Assembly (NCBI RefSeq): GCF_918814575.1
Contig: NZ_CAKKNS010000008.1
Coordinates: 1-64,000, forward strand
Reading direction: 5' to 3'
DNA: 64,000 nucleotides
Source: Periweissella fabaria
GTDB taxonomy: Bacteria; Bacillota; Bacilli; Lactobacillales; Lactobacillaceae
Positions 27,028-35,876 of this stretch are shown one piece after another. Within the stretch, counting starts at the first letter, position 1; each line of letters starts with the position of its first letter. The position numbers were made by a program, and so were the translations under genes. Below the pieces are notes generated by a model that had not been told where the DNA came from, did no database searches, and saw nothing but the letters and a program-made list of their open reading frames with translations.

Positions 27028-27504
27028 ATGACACAAACAAAAGCACTTCCTAAAAAAATAATTTCAGTCTGGCTTGTCAGTAAGTTAATTGGGCTTGTTA
27101 TCTTATTAGCTATCAGTGGTGGCGCCTGGTACTTTAGTCAACGTTTTTGGCCCATTAGCACCCCGTATATTCTCGGAATTGCGGCAATTATTTGCGCAAT
27201 CTATTTAATTAATTTAGCCCTTATTCCTTATTATTACCGTTTTTGGCGTTACGAGATCAATAATGATTTTGTCTTTATTCAATCTGGGTTTTTCATTCGG
27301 CAACAAAAAACCATTCCAATTAATCGAATTCAAAATGTTGATTTAGAACAAGGCCCCCTCTTGCAATTTGCTCATTTAAAAGAACTCAAAGTCGTAACAG
27401 CTGCCGATGGTTTTTCAATTGCTGGGATCACGGAGGATGAGGCTAACACATTGCGTAACCAAATTGTTACTGCGGCAAGAAAGGCTAGGGAAGAAAATGC
27501 CTAA
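27028..27504 (+). CDS. bPH2 domain membrane protein (YdbS-like)
   Basis: 158 residues. Two hydrophobic segments (about 15-40 and 47-70) are followed by one bacterial pleckstrin-homology type 2 domain with 'FIQSGFFIRQQKTIPINRIQNVDLEQGPL'. It is paired with a larger bPH2 protein encoded by the overlapping next gene, the arrangement of Bacillus ydbS-ydbT, which is linked to resistance against certain bacteriocins/antimicrobials. Function here is inferred. SD AGAAAGGAG. Divergent from tpx. Confidence 0.85.
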   Translation: MTQTKALPKKIISVWLVSKLIGLVILLAISGGAWYFSQRFWPISTPYILGIAAIICAIYLINLALIPYYYRFWRYEINNDFVFIQSGFFIRQQKTIPINRIQNVDLEQGPLLQFAHLKELKVVTAADGFSIAGITEDEANTLRNQIVTAARKAREENA

Positions 27505-28993
27505 ACATTTACACTGGCTACTAATCCCCATTTCAATTGTTTCTGGCCTGTTCGATCTAATTGGGACCTGTGTGCTAATTATGATTATCGCTAATCAATT
27601 CAAGTTACCTTTATGGCTTATCGTGGGATTATTTATCGTGGTAATTTTATTAAATATTTTGGGACCAATCATTAACTATATAATCACTACCTATACATTA
27701 GAGCCCCAAGAATTTACTTTTAAGACCGGGATTATTAATAAACAAGCCCGCCATATTCCATATAATCGGATTCAGTCAATTGAACGCATTCAGCCATGGT
27801 ATATGCAGTTATTCCACCTAGTTCAATTAAAAATTGAAACCGCTAGTCAAGATGACAAACCAGTTATTCTCACCGCACTTTCACTCAACGCCGCTGATGA
27901 AATTGAAAACACCCGGAAGCATCATCAACAAGTTCAACCGCACGTTGAAGTTCTCTACCCTAATTCGGTTGCACCGACAAGTACATCGATAGCGACAACA
28001 CCAACAACAAATGAAATTAGCTATCAGATCAATATGCATGATTTATTGATTTATGGCCTAACATCATTGGGAATCTTACCAGGTATCTCAGTCTTACTAT
28101 TAGCATATTCTAGACTTAATGAATTTGTTCCAAAAGATCTTCTAGATACCGCTAATACGACCATTGTTAAAAGTTCTATTGTTATTATTATTCTTTTAGC
28201 AATTCTTGCCATCTTATTTGGCATGCTAGTCAGTTTATTACAAATCATCAATCGCTATTACCATCACGTAGTCACTCGTAATAAAAATTCTTTTGCTATC
28301 AGTAAAGGTTTTTTGAATAAAACAACTGTGCACTTTGATCAACGTAAAATTCAAGGTATCACGATTGAACAATCATTTTTACGCCGGTTATTTAAGTTAT
28401 ATACCGTCAAATTATTCATCTCTGGTTCCAATAAACTAGAAGATGCCAATGACCAATCACTCGTCTTAATTCCTGTGATTGATCATCGCTCATTGCCAAG
28501 TGTCTTACACGAATTATTACCTGAATATGATTTTGATTTTAATAAATTAAGCCGTGATAATCCTAAATCCCATTTCTGGAACTTCTGGCGGGTGGGTTGG
28601 TTGTGGTTCTGTTGGTTACCTTTAGGCATCATCCCATGGTATTTTGGGTGGTATGTTCCTGTAATTATGACCGTGATCCTAATTGCTGTATGTATTACCA
28701 TTTGGGCATGGCTAGATAATGCAGAGACTAAATATGCGATATCAGCTGACCAATTAAACATCCAAACAAATGTCTTCATGACTAAAAAAATCTTTTTGTT
28801 ACGGGCTCACAAATTGCAAAGTATTAATCATCACCAATCAATTTTTATGGTCAAAGGAACTACCCATCATTTAGATTTTGTCATTCGTGAAGGGAGTCAT
28901 GCTGCACGGCTAACATTGCGCTACTTAGAGACTAATGAAAATGCAAAATTACACGCATGGTACACCGACCAAGTTATAGCTGAAAACAAATAA
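27497..28993 (+). CDS. Multi-bPH2 domain membrane protein (YdbT-like)
   Basis: 498 residues from the ATG at 27497, which overlaps the previous stop by eight bases and has AGGGA upstream. Three hydrophobic hairpins alternate with three bPH2 domains; repeats of the motif are visible in 'FKTGIINKQARHIPYNRIQSIERI', 'ISKGFLNKTTVHFDQRKIQGITIEQ' and 'IQTNVFMTKKIFLLRAHKLQSINH'. YdbT proteins are membrane anchored and act with YdbS. Translational coupling implies a complex. It ends in a shared terminator facing ftsK. Confidence 0.85.
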   Translation: MPKHLHWLLIPISIVSGLFDLIGTCVLIMIIANQFKLPLWLIVGLFIVVILLNILGPIINYIITTYTLEPQEFTFKTGIINKQARHIPYNRIQSIERIQPWYMQLFHLVQLKIETASQDDKPVILTALSLNAADEIENTRKHHQQVQPHVEVLYPNSVAPTSTSIATTPTTNEISYQINMHDLLIYGLTSLGILPGISVLLLAYSRLNEFVPKDLLDTANTTIVKSSIVIIILLAILAILFGMLVSLLQIINRYYHHVVTRNKNSFAISKGFLNKTTVHFDQRKIQGITIEQSFLRRLFKLYTVKLFISGSNKLEDANDQSLVLIPVIDHRSLPSVLHELLPEYDFDFNKLSRDNPKSHFWNFWRVGWLWFCWLPLGIIPWYFGWYVPVIMTVILIAVCITIWAWLDNAETKYAISADQLNIQTNVFMTKKIFLLRAHKLQSINHHQSIFMVKGTTHHLDFVIREGSHAARLTLRYLETNENAKLHAWYTDQVIAENK

Positions 28994-29021
28994 AAAACAG
29001 ACGCCGGGGCGTCTGTTTTTT
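28992..29021 (+). terminator. Bidirectional terminator between the bPH2 operon and ftsK
   Basis: A 14-bp perfect repeat (28992-29005 / 29008-29021) with a GG loop and A/T tracts at both sides. It overlaps the stop codons of both convergent genes. Confidence 0.92.
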
Positions 29022-31578
29022 ATTTAGCATCTTCTAGTGATTGCAAGTATACTTCGCGTGGCTTTGAGCCATTATTTGGTCCAATATAACCTTCTGCTTC
29101 GAGTTGGTCAATAATTCGCGCTGCTCGATTATAACCAAAGCCAAACCGCCGTTGCAATAATGACGTTGAGGCTTTTTGTTCACGCACAATAAACTCTAGG
29201 ACATCCGCCCATTGCATATCGTGAGCCGGTGCACCATTATCACCGTCACCACCATCGGTTTCAGATTCAATTTCTTCAGTAATTGAATCATCGTAATCAG
29301 CTGTAGTCTGGGCTTTGATGAAATCAACTAAATTATTAACATCACGGTCAGAGATAAAGGCCCCTTGAACCCGTTGAGATGGTTTACCACTTGGTTCAAA
29401 CAGCATATCACCATGCCCAAGCAATTGTTCCGCACCATTTTTATCCAAAATCGTCCGTGAATCCATTCCAGATGCCACCGCAAAAGCAATCCGTGATGGC
29501 ACATTGGCTTTAATCAATCCGGTGATAACATCAACTGTTGGTCGTTGAGTAGCCAAAATCATATGAATCCCAGCTGCCCGGCCCAATTGAGCAATCCGAA
29601 TAATTGGTTGTTCAACTTCAGATTTAACTTGAATCATCAAATCAGCCATTTCATCAACGACGACGACAATATATGGCATCTTGACATATCCCGTCTGATG
29701 CTCACCATTGTAAGCTTCAATTTGCTTATTATATTCACTAATTTTCCGCACACCAACGGTCGCAAGTAATTTATAACGATCATCCATGATTTTAGCCACT
29801 TTTTGTAATGCGCGGGCGGCTTTACGTGGATCAGACACGACTGGCGTTAACAAGTGCGGAATATCATTATAAATTGATAATTCAACTTGCTTAGGATCGA
29901 CCATCACCATTTTCAAATCACTTGGTTTATTTTTCATCAATAAACCAGCGATAATCCCATTAATAGCGACTGATTTACCAGAACCAGTCTGACCGGCAAT
30001 TAATAAGTGGGGCATTTTACCGATATCAGCAGTTACAACCTCACCGGTAATGCCACGCCCAATAGGCACTTCAAGTTGCCCTTCCTCATCTTGGGGGGCA
30101 TTTTCAAAGACATCTCGGAACCCAATCATCGCTTGATGCGCATTAGGCACTTCGATTCCAACTAATGACTTCCCTGGAATTGGGGCTTCGATTCGGACAC
30201 TCGTAGCAGCTAAAGCTAAAGCTAAATCTTGCGCCAAACCGGTAATTTTAGATAAGCGCGTCCCAATGGCCGGTTTAATTTCGTATTGCGTTACGGTTGG
30301 TCCTAAAGCCACGGATTCAACCGTCACATCGATATTAAATGATTTAAGGGTTTGTTGCAGAATCTGTGACTTTTCTTTAATTTGTTGATAATCCGCCGAT
30401 TGATCCGTTTGTTTAACTTGATCTAATAAATTGGCTGATGGTAACTGATAAGCTTGTTCATCAAACCCACCTTCTTTAGCCGCCGCCATTGTTGGGACTG
30501 GTGGTTGCACAGTATTCGTGCCAGTATCAGTTGGTAAGTCAAATTCATCATCAATTATTGGGGTTTTAGCCGGCTTAGATGTCCAATCAGTGGTTGGCAC
30601 AACTGCAGCTTCAACAACGGCTTCAGGGGCTTGATTCGTTTTAATTTGTGGTATTACCGGTTCGCTTAATGGTTCAACCGGATCAAGTGATTGATCTAAT
30701 TGGTTCACATCAAACGTTGAGATTTTAGGCTCAACTATTTTAGGGGCACCTTTTGTCCCGCTATCATCTGGTGCCATTGCTTTAGGTGTTGGTAATGGTT
30801 TCGTAGCTGGAAATAAATCTTGGTCTAAAATATTATCAATTCGGGCTTGTCGCTCCGCTTCACGTGTTGCTTCAAGTTCCGTCTTAATTTGCTCAGTCCG
30901 CTTTTGCAGTTCCTCACTAACTTTTTGGGCTGATTGAGCTGTCTTATGTCCAAAAATACCTAAACTGTTAAAGAAAATGCCTAGCGTCTTTTGCAATGGT
31001 AAATCAAATAGCACAATAATACCGGCAATTATCAACCCTAAGGCAATGACAATTGTTCCCCAGTTAGCGACTAGCGGTTCAAATAATTGATAAACTAAAG
31101 TCCCAATCGCCCCACCACCAATATCACTTTGAGCAAGATGATTAACCATATCAGACTTAATGACATTACTTAAAACCGTTAGTCTACCACTATGCACATT
31201 AGCATTAGTAAAAAATGCTAATGCTTGCCAGACTAAGACTCCTAAATAGGTCAAACCAAAGCCAACATAAACCCGTCCTTTTAGATTCACCCATTTACCG
31301 TAAACCGCAAAATATAAAAATAAAATTGCTAAAAAACTAGCAAAAACTTGGTATGAGTTTCCGACAACATAACGTAACCCATTCGCTAAGAGTAAGCCAA
31401 GTTCACCGGCTTTTAAAATCGCTAATAATAAGACAAAGACCGTGGCCACACCAATTAAGTTATTACGATACATAAAAACTTCACTTTTCGTACTACTCGT
31501 ACGTGGTTTAGCTTTCGGCTTGGCTTTAGTCGTATTTCGTTTACGAGGTGTTGTAGTTGTTTGTTTTCTGGCTGGCAT
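29020..31578 (-). CDS. ftsK: DNA translocase FtsK/SpoIIIE
   Basis: 852 residues. A basic N-terminal tail, four membrane segments (about 37-200), a Pro/Thr-rich linker (about 240-390), and the motor with Walker A 'IAGQTGSGKS' (about 530) and Walker B 'YIVVVVDEMADLM', ending in the winged-helix gamma domain 'QRRFGFGYNRAARIIDQLEAEGYIG' that reads polarity sequences. It pumps chromosome ends through the division septum. The linker is shorter than in E. coli FtsK but of SpoIIIE/SftA-type length. Confidence 0.95.
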   Translation of the reverse strand: MPARKQTTTTPRKRNTTKAKPKAKPRTSSTKSEVFMYRNNLIGVATVFVLLLAILKAGELGLLLANGLRYVVGNSYQVFASFLAILFLYFAVYGKWVNLKGRVYVGFGLTYLGVLVWQALAFFTNANVHSGRLTVLSNVIKSDMVNHLAQSDIGGGAIGTLVYQLFEPLVANWGTIVIALGLIIAGIIVLFDLPLQKTLGIFFNSLGIFGHKTAQSAQKVSEELQKRTEQIKTELEATREAERQARIDNILDQDLFPATKPLPTPKAMAPDDSGTKGAPKIVEPKISTFDVNQLDQSLDPVEPLSEPVIPQIKTNQAPEAVVEAAVVPTTDWTSKPAKTPIIDDEFDLPTDTGTNTVQPPVPTMAAAKEGGFDEQAYQLPSANLLDQVKQTDQSADYQQIKEKSQILQQTLKSFNIDVTVESVALGPTVTQYEIKPAIGTRLSKITGLAQDLALALAATSVRIEAPIPGKSLVGIEVPNAHQAMIGFRDVFENAPQDEEGQLEVPIGRGITGEVVTADIGKMPHLLIAGQTGSGKSVAINGIIAGLLMKNKPSDLKMVMVDPKQVELSIYNDIPHLLTPVVSDPRKAARALQKVAKIMDDRYKLLATVGVRKISEYNKQIEAYNGEHQTGYVKMPYIVVVVDEMADLMIQVKSEVEQPIIRIAQLGRAAGIHMILATQRPTVDVITGLIKANVPSRIAFAVASGMDSRTILDKNGAEQLLGHGDMLFEPSGKPSQRVQGAFISDRDVNNLVDFIKAQTTADYDDSITEEIESETDGGDGDNGAPAHDMQWADVLEFIVREQKASTSLLQRRFGFGYNRAARIIDQLEAEGYIGPNNGSKPREVYLQSLEDAK

Positions 31579-31600
31579 GCTAACCTCCTTTCAAGCATAA

Positions 31601-31625
31601 ACGCGCCTAAAAAAATCAGGCGCGT
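31601..31625 (-). terminator. Hairpin between trmL and ftsK
   Basis: ACGCGCCT pairs with AGGCGCGT around a 9-base loop; the minus-strand tail TTTATGC is short. It could terminate trmL inefficiently and allow some readthrough into ftsK. Confidence 0.5.
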
Positions 31626-31637
31626 TCACGAGCTATA

Positions 31638-32153
31638 TTAATCCTTCAATTTATCGTTTTCGTACAAGTGCGTTGTTTCCAAGTTAGGAAAATCTTGTTG
31701 ACGCAATGCTTCATAGATAACAATCGCTGCAGAGTTAGCTAAATTCAAGCTGCGAATATTTTCATCATCTTGGGGGATGCGAATGGCCTTTTCAGGATTA
31801 GCACGCATAAATGGTTCTGGTAATCCAGTTGTTTCTTTACCAAATAAGAAATAGTAGTCTAAATCTTCGTTTGTATAGTCTACTTGGTGGTAACTGTTTT
31901 CCGCAAATTTTGAAACTAAGTATAGGCGATCATTTTCACCAAGTGATTCAACGAATGCCGGTAAATTTTTGTGGTACTTGATTTCAACCTTGTCCCAGTA
32001 ATCAAGGCCCGCCCGCTTCATCATCTTGTCATCAGTTGAAAAGCCAAGTGGCTCAATTAAGTGTAAGACAGTATCAGTACCGGCACATGTACGGGCAATA
32101 TTTCCAGTATTAGCTGGCATAAGAGGTTCAAATAAAACAATATGGTTTTTCAT
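31638..32153 (-). CDS. trmL: tRNA (cytidine/uridine(34)-2'-O)-methyltransferase TrmL
   Basis: 171 residues, a minimal SPOUT (trefoil-knot) methyltransferase of the CspR/TrmL type, which methylates the wobble ribose of leucine tRNAs. The SAM-binding knot is formed by 'LFGKETTGLPE' and 'IRSLNLANSAAIVIYEALRQ', and the N-terminal 'PANTGNIARTC' is diagnostic. It is a homodimer in the family. Followed by ftsK 59 bases downstream. Confidence 0.93.
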   Translation of the reverse strand: MKNHIVLFEPLMPANTGNIARTCAGTDTVLHLIEPLGFSTDDKMMKRAGLDYWDKVEIKYHKNLPAFVESLGENDRLYLVSKFAENSYHQVDYTNEDLDYYFLFGKETTGLPEPFMRANPEKAIRIPQDDENIRSLNLANSAAIVIYEALRQQDFPNLETTHLYENDKLKD

Positions 32154-32187
32154 TAATTTTAATTTCCTTTTTTAAATAGTTAATTTG

Positions 32188-32925
32188 TTACTTGATGCCA
32201 AGCTTATCGTTGGCAGCTGATAAAAATGATTGGAGGGCATTCCGATCAGTAAAGGTGTTTTCATCGGCAGTATAGCTAGTATACGCTTTTTTACCATCAA
32301 CATCAGTCAACTTATTAGCATACAATGTACTTGTAAATTTAACTTCTGATGGCACACTCTTACCCGTAACCTTTGCTAATCCAAGGCCATTTAACAATTG
32401 CAATGTCGCAATTTTTTCTTTTGCATCATTTCCTTGTAAGAAGCTGTTAGCATCGATAAAGTAAACCGGCACTTGAGCATGTAAAGTATTGTGATCATCT
32501 TTAAACGCTTGGGCTAATTGTTGTGTTCGTGGATCTTTACTATCACCGACAATTAAGTATAGTACATCGGTCTTACCGTAAATTTCTTTAATATATTTTA
32601 CCGGTGAGATTTCAGTCGCCGCATCACCAAAAAGATTGCTTGGTTGTACTTGGCTACTTGAAGATGCCATACTACTTGTTGTGGCTGACTTCGTAACCAC
32701 TTTACTTGTTGCTTGACTAACTGCTGCCTTATTGTGACTATGTGTAAGGTTTAAGCCAATAACGGCACCAATTGCAATTACAATCACAACTACAATCCCA
32801 ATTAGCACGCCAATTATGCGTGCGCGAGTACGCCGCTTTTTATGAGCAGCAGCCTCAATAGCAGCAGCCTCCCGCTCATGCCGGGTAAGAGTTCCTTTCA
32901 GCATATCCGGTCCTTTTTTTATCAT
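32188..32925 (-). CDS. Single-pass membrane protein with an extracellular domain, function unknown
   Basis: 245 residues from the ATG at 32925, which has GGAGG upstream. The N-terminus is cytoplasmic and strongly basic ('HKKRRTRAR'), followed by one membrane segment (about 40-62), a Ser/Thr/Ala-rich linker (about 65-95) and a folded domain. The domain begins 'VKYIKEIYGKTDVLYLIVGDSKDPRTQQLAQAF' and contains 'VPVYFIDANSFL', a strand-helix alternation that resembles a thioredoxin-like fold, but with no CxxC, so no redox function is supported. I do not recognise a named family. Located between rlmA and trmL in one direction. Confidence 0.7.
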   Translation of the reverse strand: MIKKGPDMLKGTLTRHEREAAAIEAAAHKKRRTRARIIGVLIGIVVVIVIAIGAVIGLNLTHSHNKAAVSQATSKVVTKSATTSSMASSSSQVQPSNLFGDAATEISPVKYIKEIYGKTDVLYLIVGDSKDPRTQQLAQAFKDDHNTLHAQVPVYFIDANSFLQGNDAKEKIATLQLLNGLGLAKVTGKSVPSEVKFTSTLYANKLTDVDGKKAYTSYTADENTFTDRNALQSFLSAANDKLGIK

Positions 32926-32948
32926 GTCAACTTCCTCCATCAATATGT

Positions 32949-33800
32949 TTAATCAAACTTAGTAATTAATAATTGAACATCCACTGTAATAGATGTCAAA
33001 GGTGTATTTTCAGCCATTTGTTGAGCTTCTGGACGAGCACCCCAATGTAATGGAGTCATGTGTAATAAATCAGCATATAAATCTGCGGGGATGTTCCATT
33101 GATAAGTAACATCTCTAATTTCAGTATTGGGATAATTTTGCATAAATAAATCAACAACCTGCTGATTATCATACGTATGGTGCTTTGATCCTGCCGGATA
33201 AAGCATTTCACGTAATTCACGTAAATAAAAATGATTAGGCACGACTTTAATTAACGTTCCGTTAGGTTGAATAACCCGATTAAACTCTGCGTATGCACTA
33301 GGCGAAAAAAATTCCACAACACTTGAAAAAGTTGCATCAGCAAATGGTAATTGTGCTAAATCAGCAACCGCAAAAAAAGCATCGGTTTCTAATTGCGTTG
33401 CCAGATTAACCCCAGCTTTACTAATATCAAATGCTAAAGCTGTATCGATATTATCACGTTGGGCCAATAACTTAGCAAACGGTGTCCCTTCACCAGTCCC
33501 AACATCTAAAATGGTTTGTTTATCTGTTGGTAAGGCGGCGGCTACTGCCGTAACAATCCCATCAAACAAACCCGCGGTTAATACTTTGCGCCGTGAAACC
33601 AACATAGCATCATCGTATTCAGTATTTACGGCATGATTTAAAAAGTATAATGTCCCCTTTTTTGACAAATCAAAAGCATGCTGATTAGCACAGCTAACCG
33701 TATTTTCAACGACATTTATAAATGGCGCCTGACAGTTTGGACATTGGAACAAGGCCAAATTGTCTTGGACAAATTTACGTCCTTTGTCTATTTTTTTCAT
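32949..33800 (-). CDS. rlmA: 23S rRNA (guanine-N1)-methyltransferase RlmA family
   Basis: 283 residues. The N-terminal zinc finger (CPNC at about 19-22, then C and H in 'CANQHAFDL') is followed by a Rossmann SAM-binding domain with 'ILDVGTGEGTPF' and the post-motif 'FFSPSAYAEFNRV'. RlmA enzymes methylate G745 or G748 of 23S rRNA (RlmA-I or RlmA-II); Gram-positive members are usually the G748 type, associated with tylosin resistance. Which site is modified cannot be decided here. It precedes the unknown membrane protein by 23 bases. Confidence 0.9.
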   Translation of the reverse strand: MKKIDKGRKFVQDNLALFQCPNCQAPFINVVENTVSCANQHAFDLSKKGTLYFLNHAVNTEYDDAMLVSRRKVLTAGLFDGIVTAVAAALPTDKQTILDVGTGEGTPFAKLLAQRDNIDTALAFDISKAGVNLATQLETDAFFAVADLAQLPFADATFSSVVEFFSPSAYAEFNRVIQPNGTLIKVVPNHFYLRELREMLYPAGSKHHTYDNQQVVDLFMQNYPNTEIRDVTYQWNIPADLYADLLHMTPLHWGARPEAQQMAENTPLTSITVDVQLLITKFD

Positions 33801-33975
33801 AATAACCTCATTTGCTTAAATTCCATTATTAAGTATACATTATTCCATGCTTATTAGCATCTCACGATTAGTTTTAATATTTTTTAACTAGGAAAAATTT
33901 TTTAAAAAATGACTTATCTGGGGTCTCATTTTTTTAACATGATATTTATGAAACCCGCAATTATAATTACTTTTC

Positions 33976-33997
33976 TGGTATAATGAAAGCGTTATCG
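33976..33997 (+). promoter_or_regulatory. Extended -10 promoter of pgl with overlapping cre site
   Basis: TGGTATAAT (33976-33984) is a TGn-extended -10. Starting at its last base, TGAAAGCGTTATCG (33984-33997) matches the CcpA cre consensus TGWAANCGNTNWCA at 13 of 14 positions. A cre over the transcription start predicts catabolite repression. An inverted repeat GTTATCGTTATAAC (33991-34004) overlaps its 3' end. Confidence 0.6.
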
Positions 33998-34030
33998 TTA
34001 TAACTAAAATTTTTTGGAGGCACAATTACG

Positions 34031-35050
34031 ATGCAAGAAAAAATTCTCTTTGGTACATACACAAAAAAGACGTCTGAAGGTATTTATGAAGCCATTCTTG
34101 ACACTGAAAAACGCGAATTAACGAATGCGACTTTAGTTGCTAAGGTTGGTAATCCAACTTACCTTACAACCTCAAAAGCAGGTAAGCTTTACAGTGTTGA
34201 TAAGCATGGTGATCAAGGTGGGGTTTTTGTGTTAGATAACACAACCCGACCAGCAACTAAGCTTTCTGACCACATGCTTGAAGCAGCACCAGCCTATGTT
34301 GCTGTTGATGAAGCCCGTCAACTTGTTTATGCTGGTTACTACCACATTGGTTTGACTGAAGTCCTAAAAATTAATGGTGACAGTCTTGAATTAGTTGATT
34401 CAATTAAAAATGAAGGCCACGGTCCTCGTCCTGAACAAGGCTCTGCCCATGTCCACTTCACTGGTTTAACACCTGATCAACGTCTTGTCGTAGTTGACCT
34501 TGGTTCTGATCGTGTTGACACTTACGATGTAGCAGATTCAGGTAAATTAACCCATGCTGCGACCTTAACAACGGAACCTGGTTTTGGACCTCGTCACATT
34601 CGTTTCAGTCCTGATGGTAAGCACGCCTACTTACTTGGTGAACTTTCATCTAAATTAAGCGTCTTAACTTACAATTCAGCTGATGGTAGTTTTAATGTTG
34701 AACAAACCGTTGCAACGCTCCCAGCTGATTGGACTGAATTTAATGGTACCGCTGCAATTCGTGTAACTAGCGATGGTAAATTTGTCTACACATCAAATCG
34801 TGGCCACAACTCAATTGCTGTTTTCGCAATTACCGAAGCTGGTAGTCACGCCGAATTAATTCAAACAATCAGTACTGAAGGTGAATTCCCTCGTGACTTT
34901 GCTCTTAACAGCACTGAAGAATTCATTGTTGTCGCTAACCAAGATACTGATAACGTATCTTTACTTAGCCGTGATGCTACAACTGGTAAATTGAGCTTGG
35001 TCCAAAAAGACTTTGCATTACCAGAAGGTGTCCGTGTTCACTTCGAATAA
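34031..35050 (+). CDS. pgl: 6-phosphogluconolactonase (beta-propeller lactonase family)
   Basis: 339 residues, seven-bladed beta-propeller of the YkgB/Pgl type; hydrolyses 6-phosphogluconolactone to 6-phosphogluconate in the oxidative pentose phosphate route, which feeds the phosphoketolase pathway in heterofermenters. Blade signatures are 'GTYTKKTSEGIY', 'NPTYLTTSKAGKLYSV', 'HVHFTGLTPDQRLVVVDLGSDRV', 'GPRHIRFSPDGKHAYLL' and 'FPRDFALN'. SD TTGGAGG. The cre-bearing promoter suggests carbon control. Monocistronic. Confidence 0.9.
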   Translation: MQEKILFGTYTKKTSEGIYEAILDTEKRELTNATLVAKVGNPTYLTTSKAGKLYSVDKHGDQGGVFVLDNTTRPATKLSDHMLEAAPAYVAVDEARQLVYAGYYHIGLTEVLKINGDSLELVDSIKNEGHGPRPEQGSAHVHFTGLTPDQRLVVVDLGSDRVDTYDVADSGKLTHAATLTTEPGFGPRHIRFSPDGKHAYLLGELSSKLSVLTYNSADGSFNVEQTVATLPADWTEFNGTAAIRVTSDGKFVYTSNRGHNSIAVFAITEAGSHAELIQTISTEGEFPRDFALNSTEEFIVVANQDTDNVSLLSRDATTGKLSLVQKDFALPEGVRVHFE

Positions 35051-35057
35051 TATTAAT

Positions 35058-35089
35058 AAAAACGAATCTGGTGATACAGATTCGTTTTT
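35058..35089 (+). terminator. Terminator after pgl
   Basis: AAAAACGAATCTG pairs perfectly with CAGATTCGTTTTT around a 6-base loop, eight bases after the stop. Confidence 0.9.
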
Positions 35090-35110
35090 ACTGTCTAAAG
35101 ATAGCAACTT

Positions 35111-35160
35111 ACCAAATCATCTCTAGATAATTTGGTGTTCTTTCAATTTTTTGATACAAT
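35111..35160 (+). promoter_or_regulatory. cutC promoter region with inverted repeat
   Basis: ACCAAAT (35111-35117) and ATTTGGT (35130-35136) form a 7-bp inverted repeat 12 bases apart that overlaps a weak -35 (TTGGTG, 35132-35137). A -10 TACAAT lies at 35155-35160, 17 bases on. The repeat may be an operator; no known consensus is matched. Confidence 0.4.
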
Positions 35161-35193
35161 TATCTAACTAAGAAAATGAACAGGAGTTTTAAT

Positions 35194-35829
35194 ATGGCAA
35201 TTATTAAAGAAGCCGTCGTGGCAACTTTCCCTGACCTTGTCCGCGTTATTCAAAATGGAGCTGATCGCATTGAACTTAATGCAGATTTAGCAGCTGGTGG
35301 TATTACACCATCAAAGGGGATGATTGCAGAAGCAATCCAATACGTCCATGATCACGATAAAGAAATTACAGTTATGATTCGTCCCCGTGGTGGTAATTTT
35401 GTCTACAATGATATCGAACTTAAAATTATGGAAGCCGATATTCTTGAAACGCAACAATTAGGTGCTGATGGGGTTGCCTTTGGGGCATTAACTGATGAAA
35501 ACACCCTCGATGAAGATGCCATGGAAAATTTGATTGCTGCTGCTGGTGGTATGACGATCACCATGCACATGGCCTTTGATGCGCTTGATCATGAAGAACA
35601 ACTTCACACAATCGACTGGCTAACAGACCACGGCGTTGAACGTATTTTAACCCACGGTGGTGACTTAGCAACTCCAATTGATGCCAATATCAACCACTTA
35701 AAAGAACTCCTTGCACATGCTGCTAACCATATTGGTATCTTACCTGGTGGTATTACGAGTGCAAACTACGAAACCATTGCTAAAACATTAACCGTTTATC
35801 AAGTCCACGGGACAAAAATTGTTGATTAA
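35194..35829 (+). CDS. cutC: CutC family protein
   Basis: 211 residues, TIM-barrel CutC family, named for copper homeostasis but with uncertain function. Family signatures are 'NGADRIELNADLAAGGITPSKG', 'VMIRPRGGNFVYND', 'ITMHMAFDAL' and 'ERILTHGG' (in place of the usual LTSGG). I chose the ATG at 35194 with CAGGAGT upstream; the ATG at 35176 lacks a good site. Single gene, with a strong terminator shared with the convergent orphan. Confidence 0.9.
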   Translation: MAIIKEAVVATFPDLVRVIQNGADRIELNADLAAGGITPSKGMIAEAIQYVHDHDKEITVMIRPRGGNFVYNDIELKIMEADILETQQLGADGVAFGALTDENTLDEDAMENLIAAAGGMTITMHMAFDALDHEEQLHTIDWLTDHGVERILTHGGDLATPIDANINHLKELLAHAANHIGILPGGITSANYETIAKTLTVYQVHGTKIVD

Positions 35830-35835
35830 TAATAT

Positions 35836-35876
35836 AAAAAACGACAAGGTGCTTAACTAACACCTTGTCGTTTTTT
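35836..35876 (+). terminator. Bidirectional terminator
   Basis: A 16-bp perfect repeat AAAAAACGACAAGGTG/CACCTTGTCGTTTTTT with a 9-base loop, serving cutC and the convergent gene ending at 35875. Confidence 0.93.
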
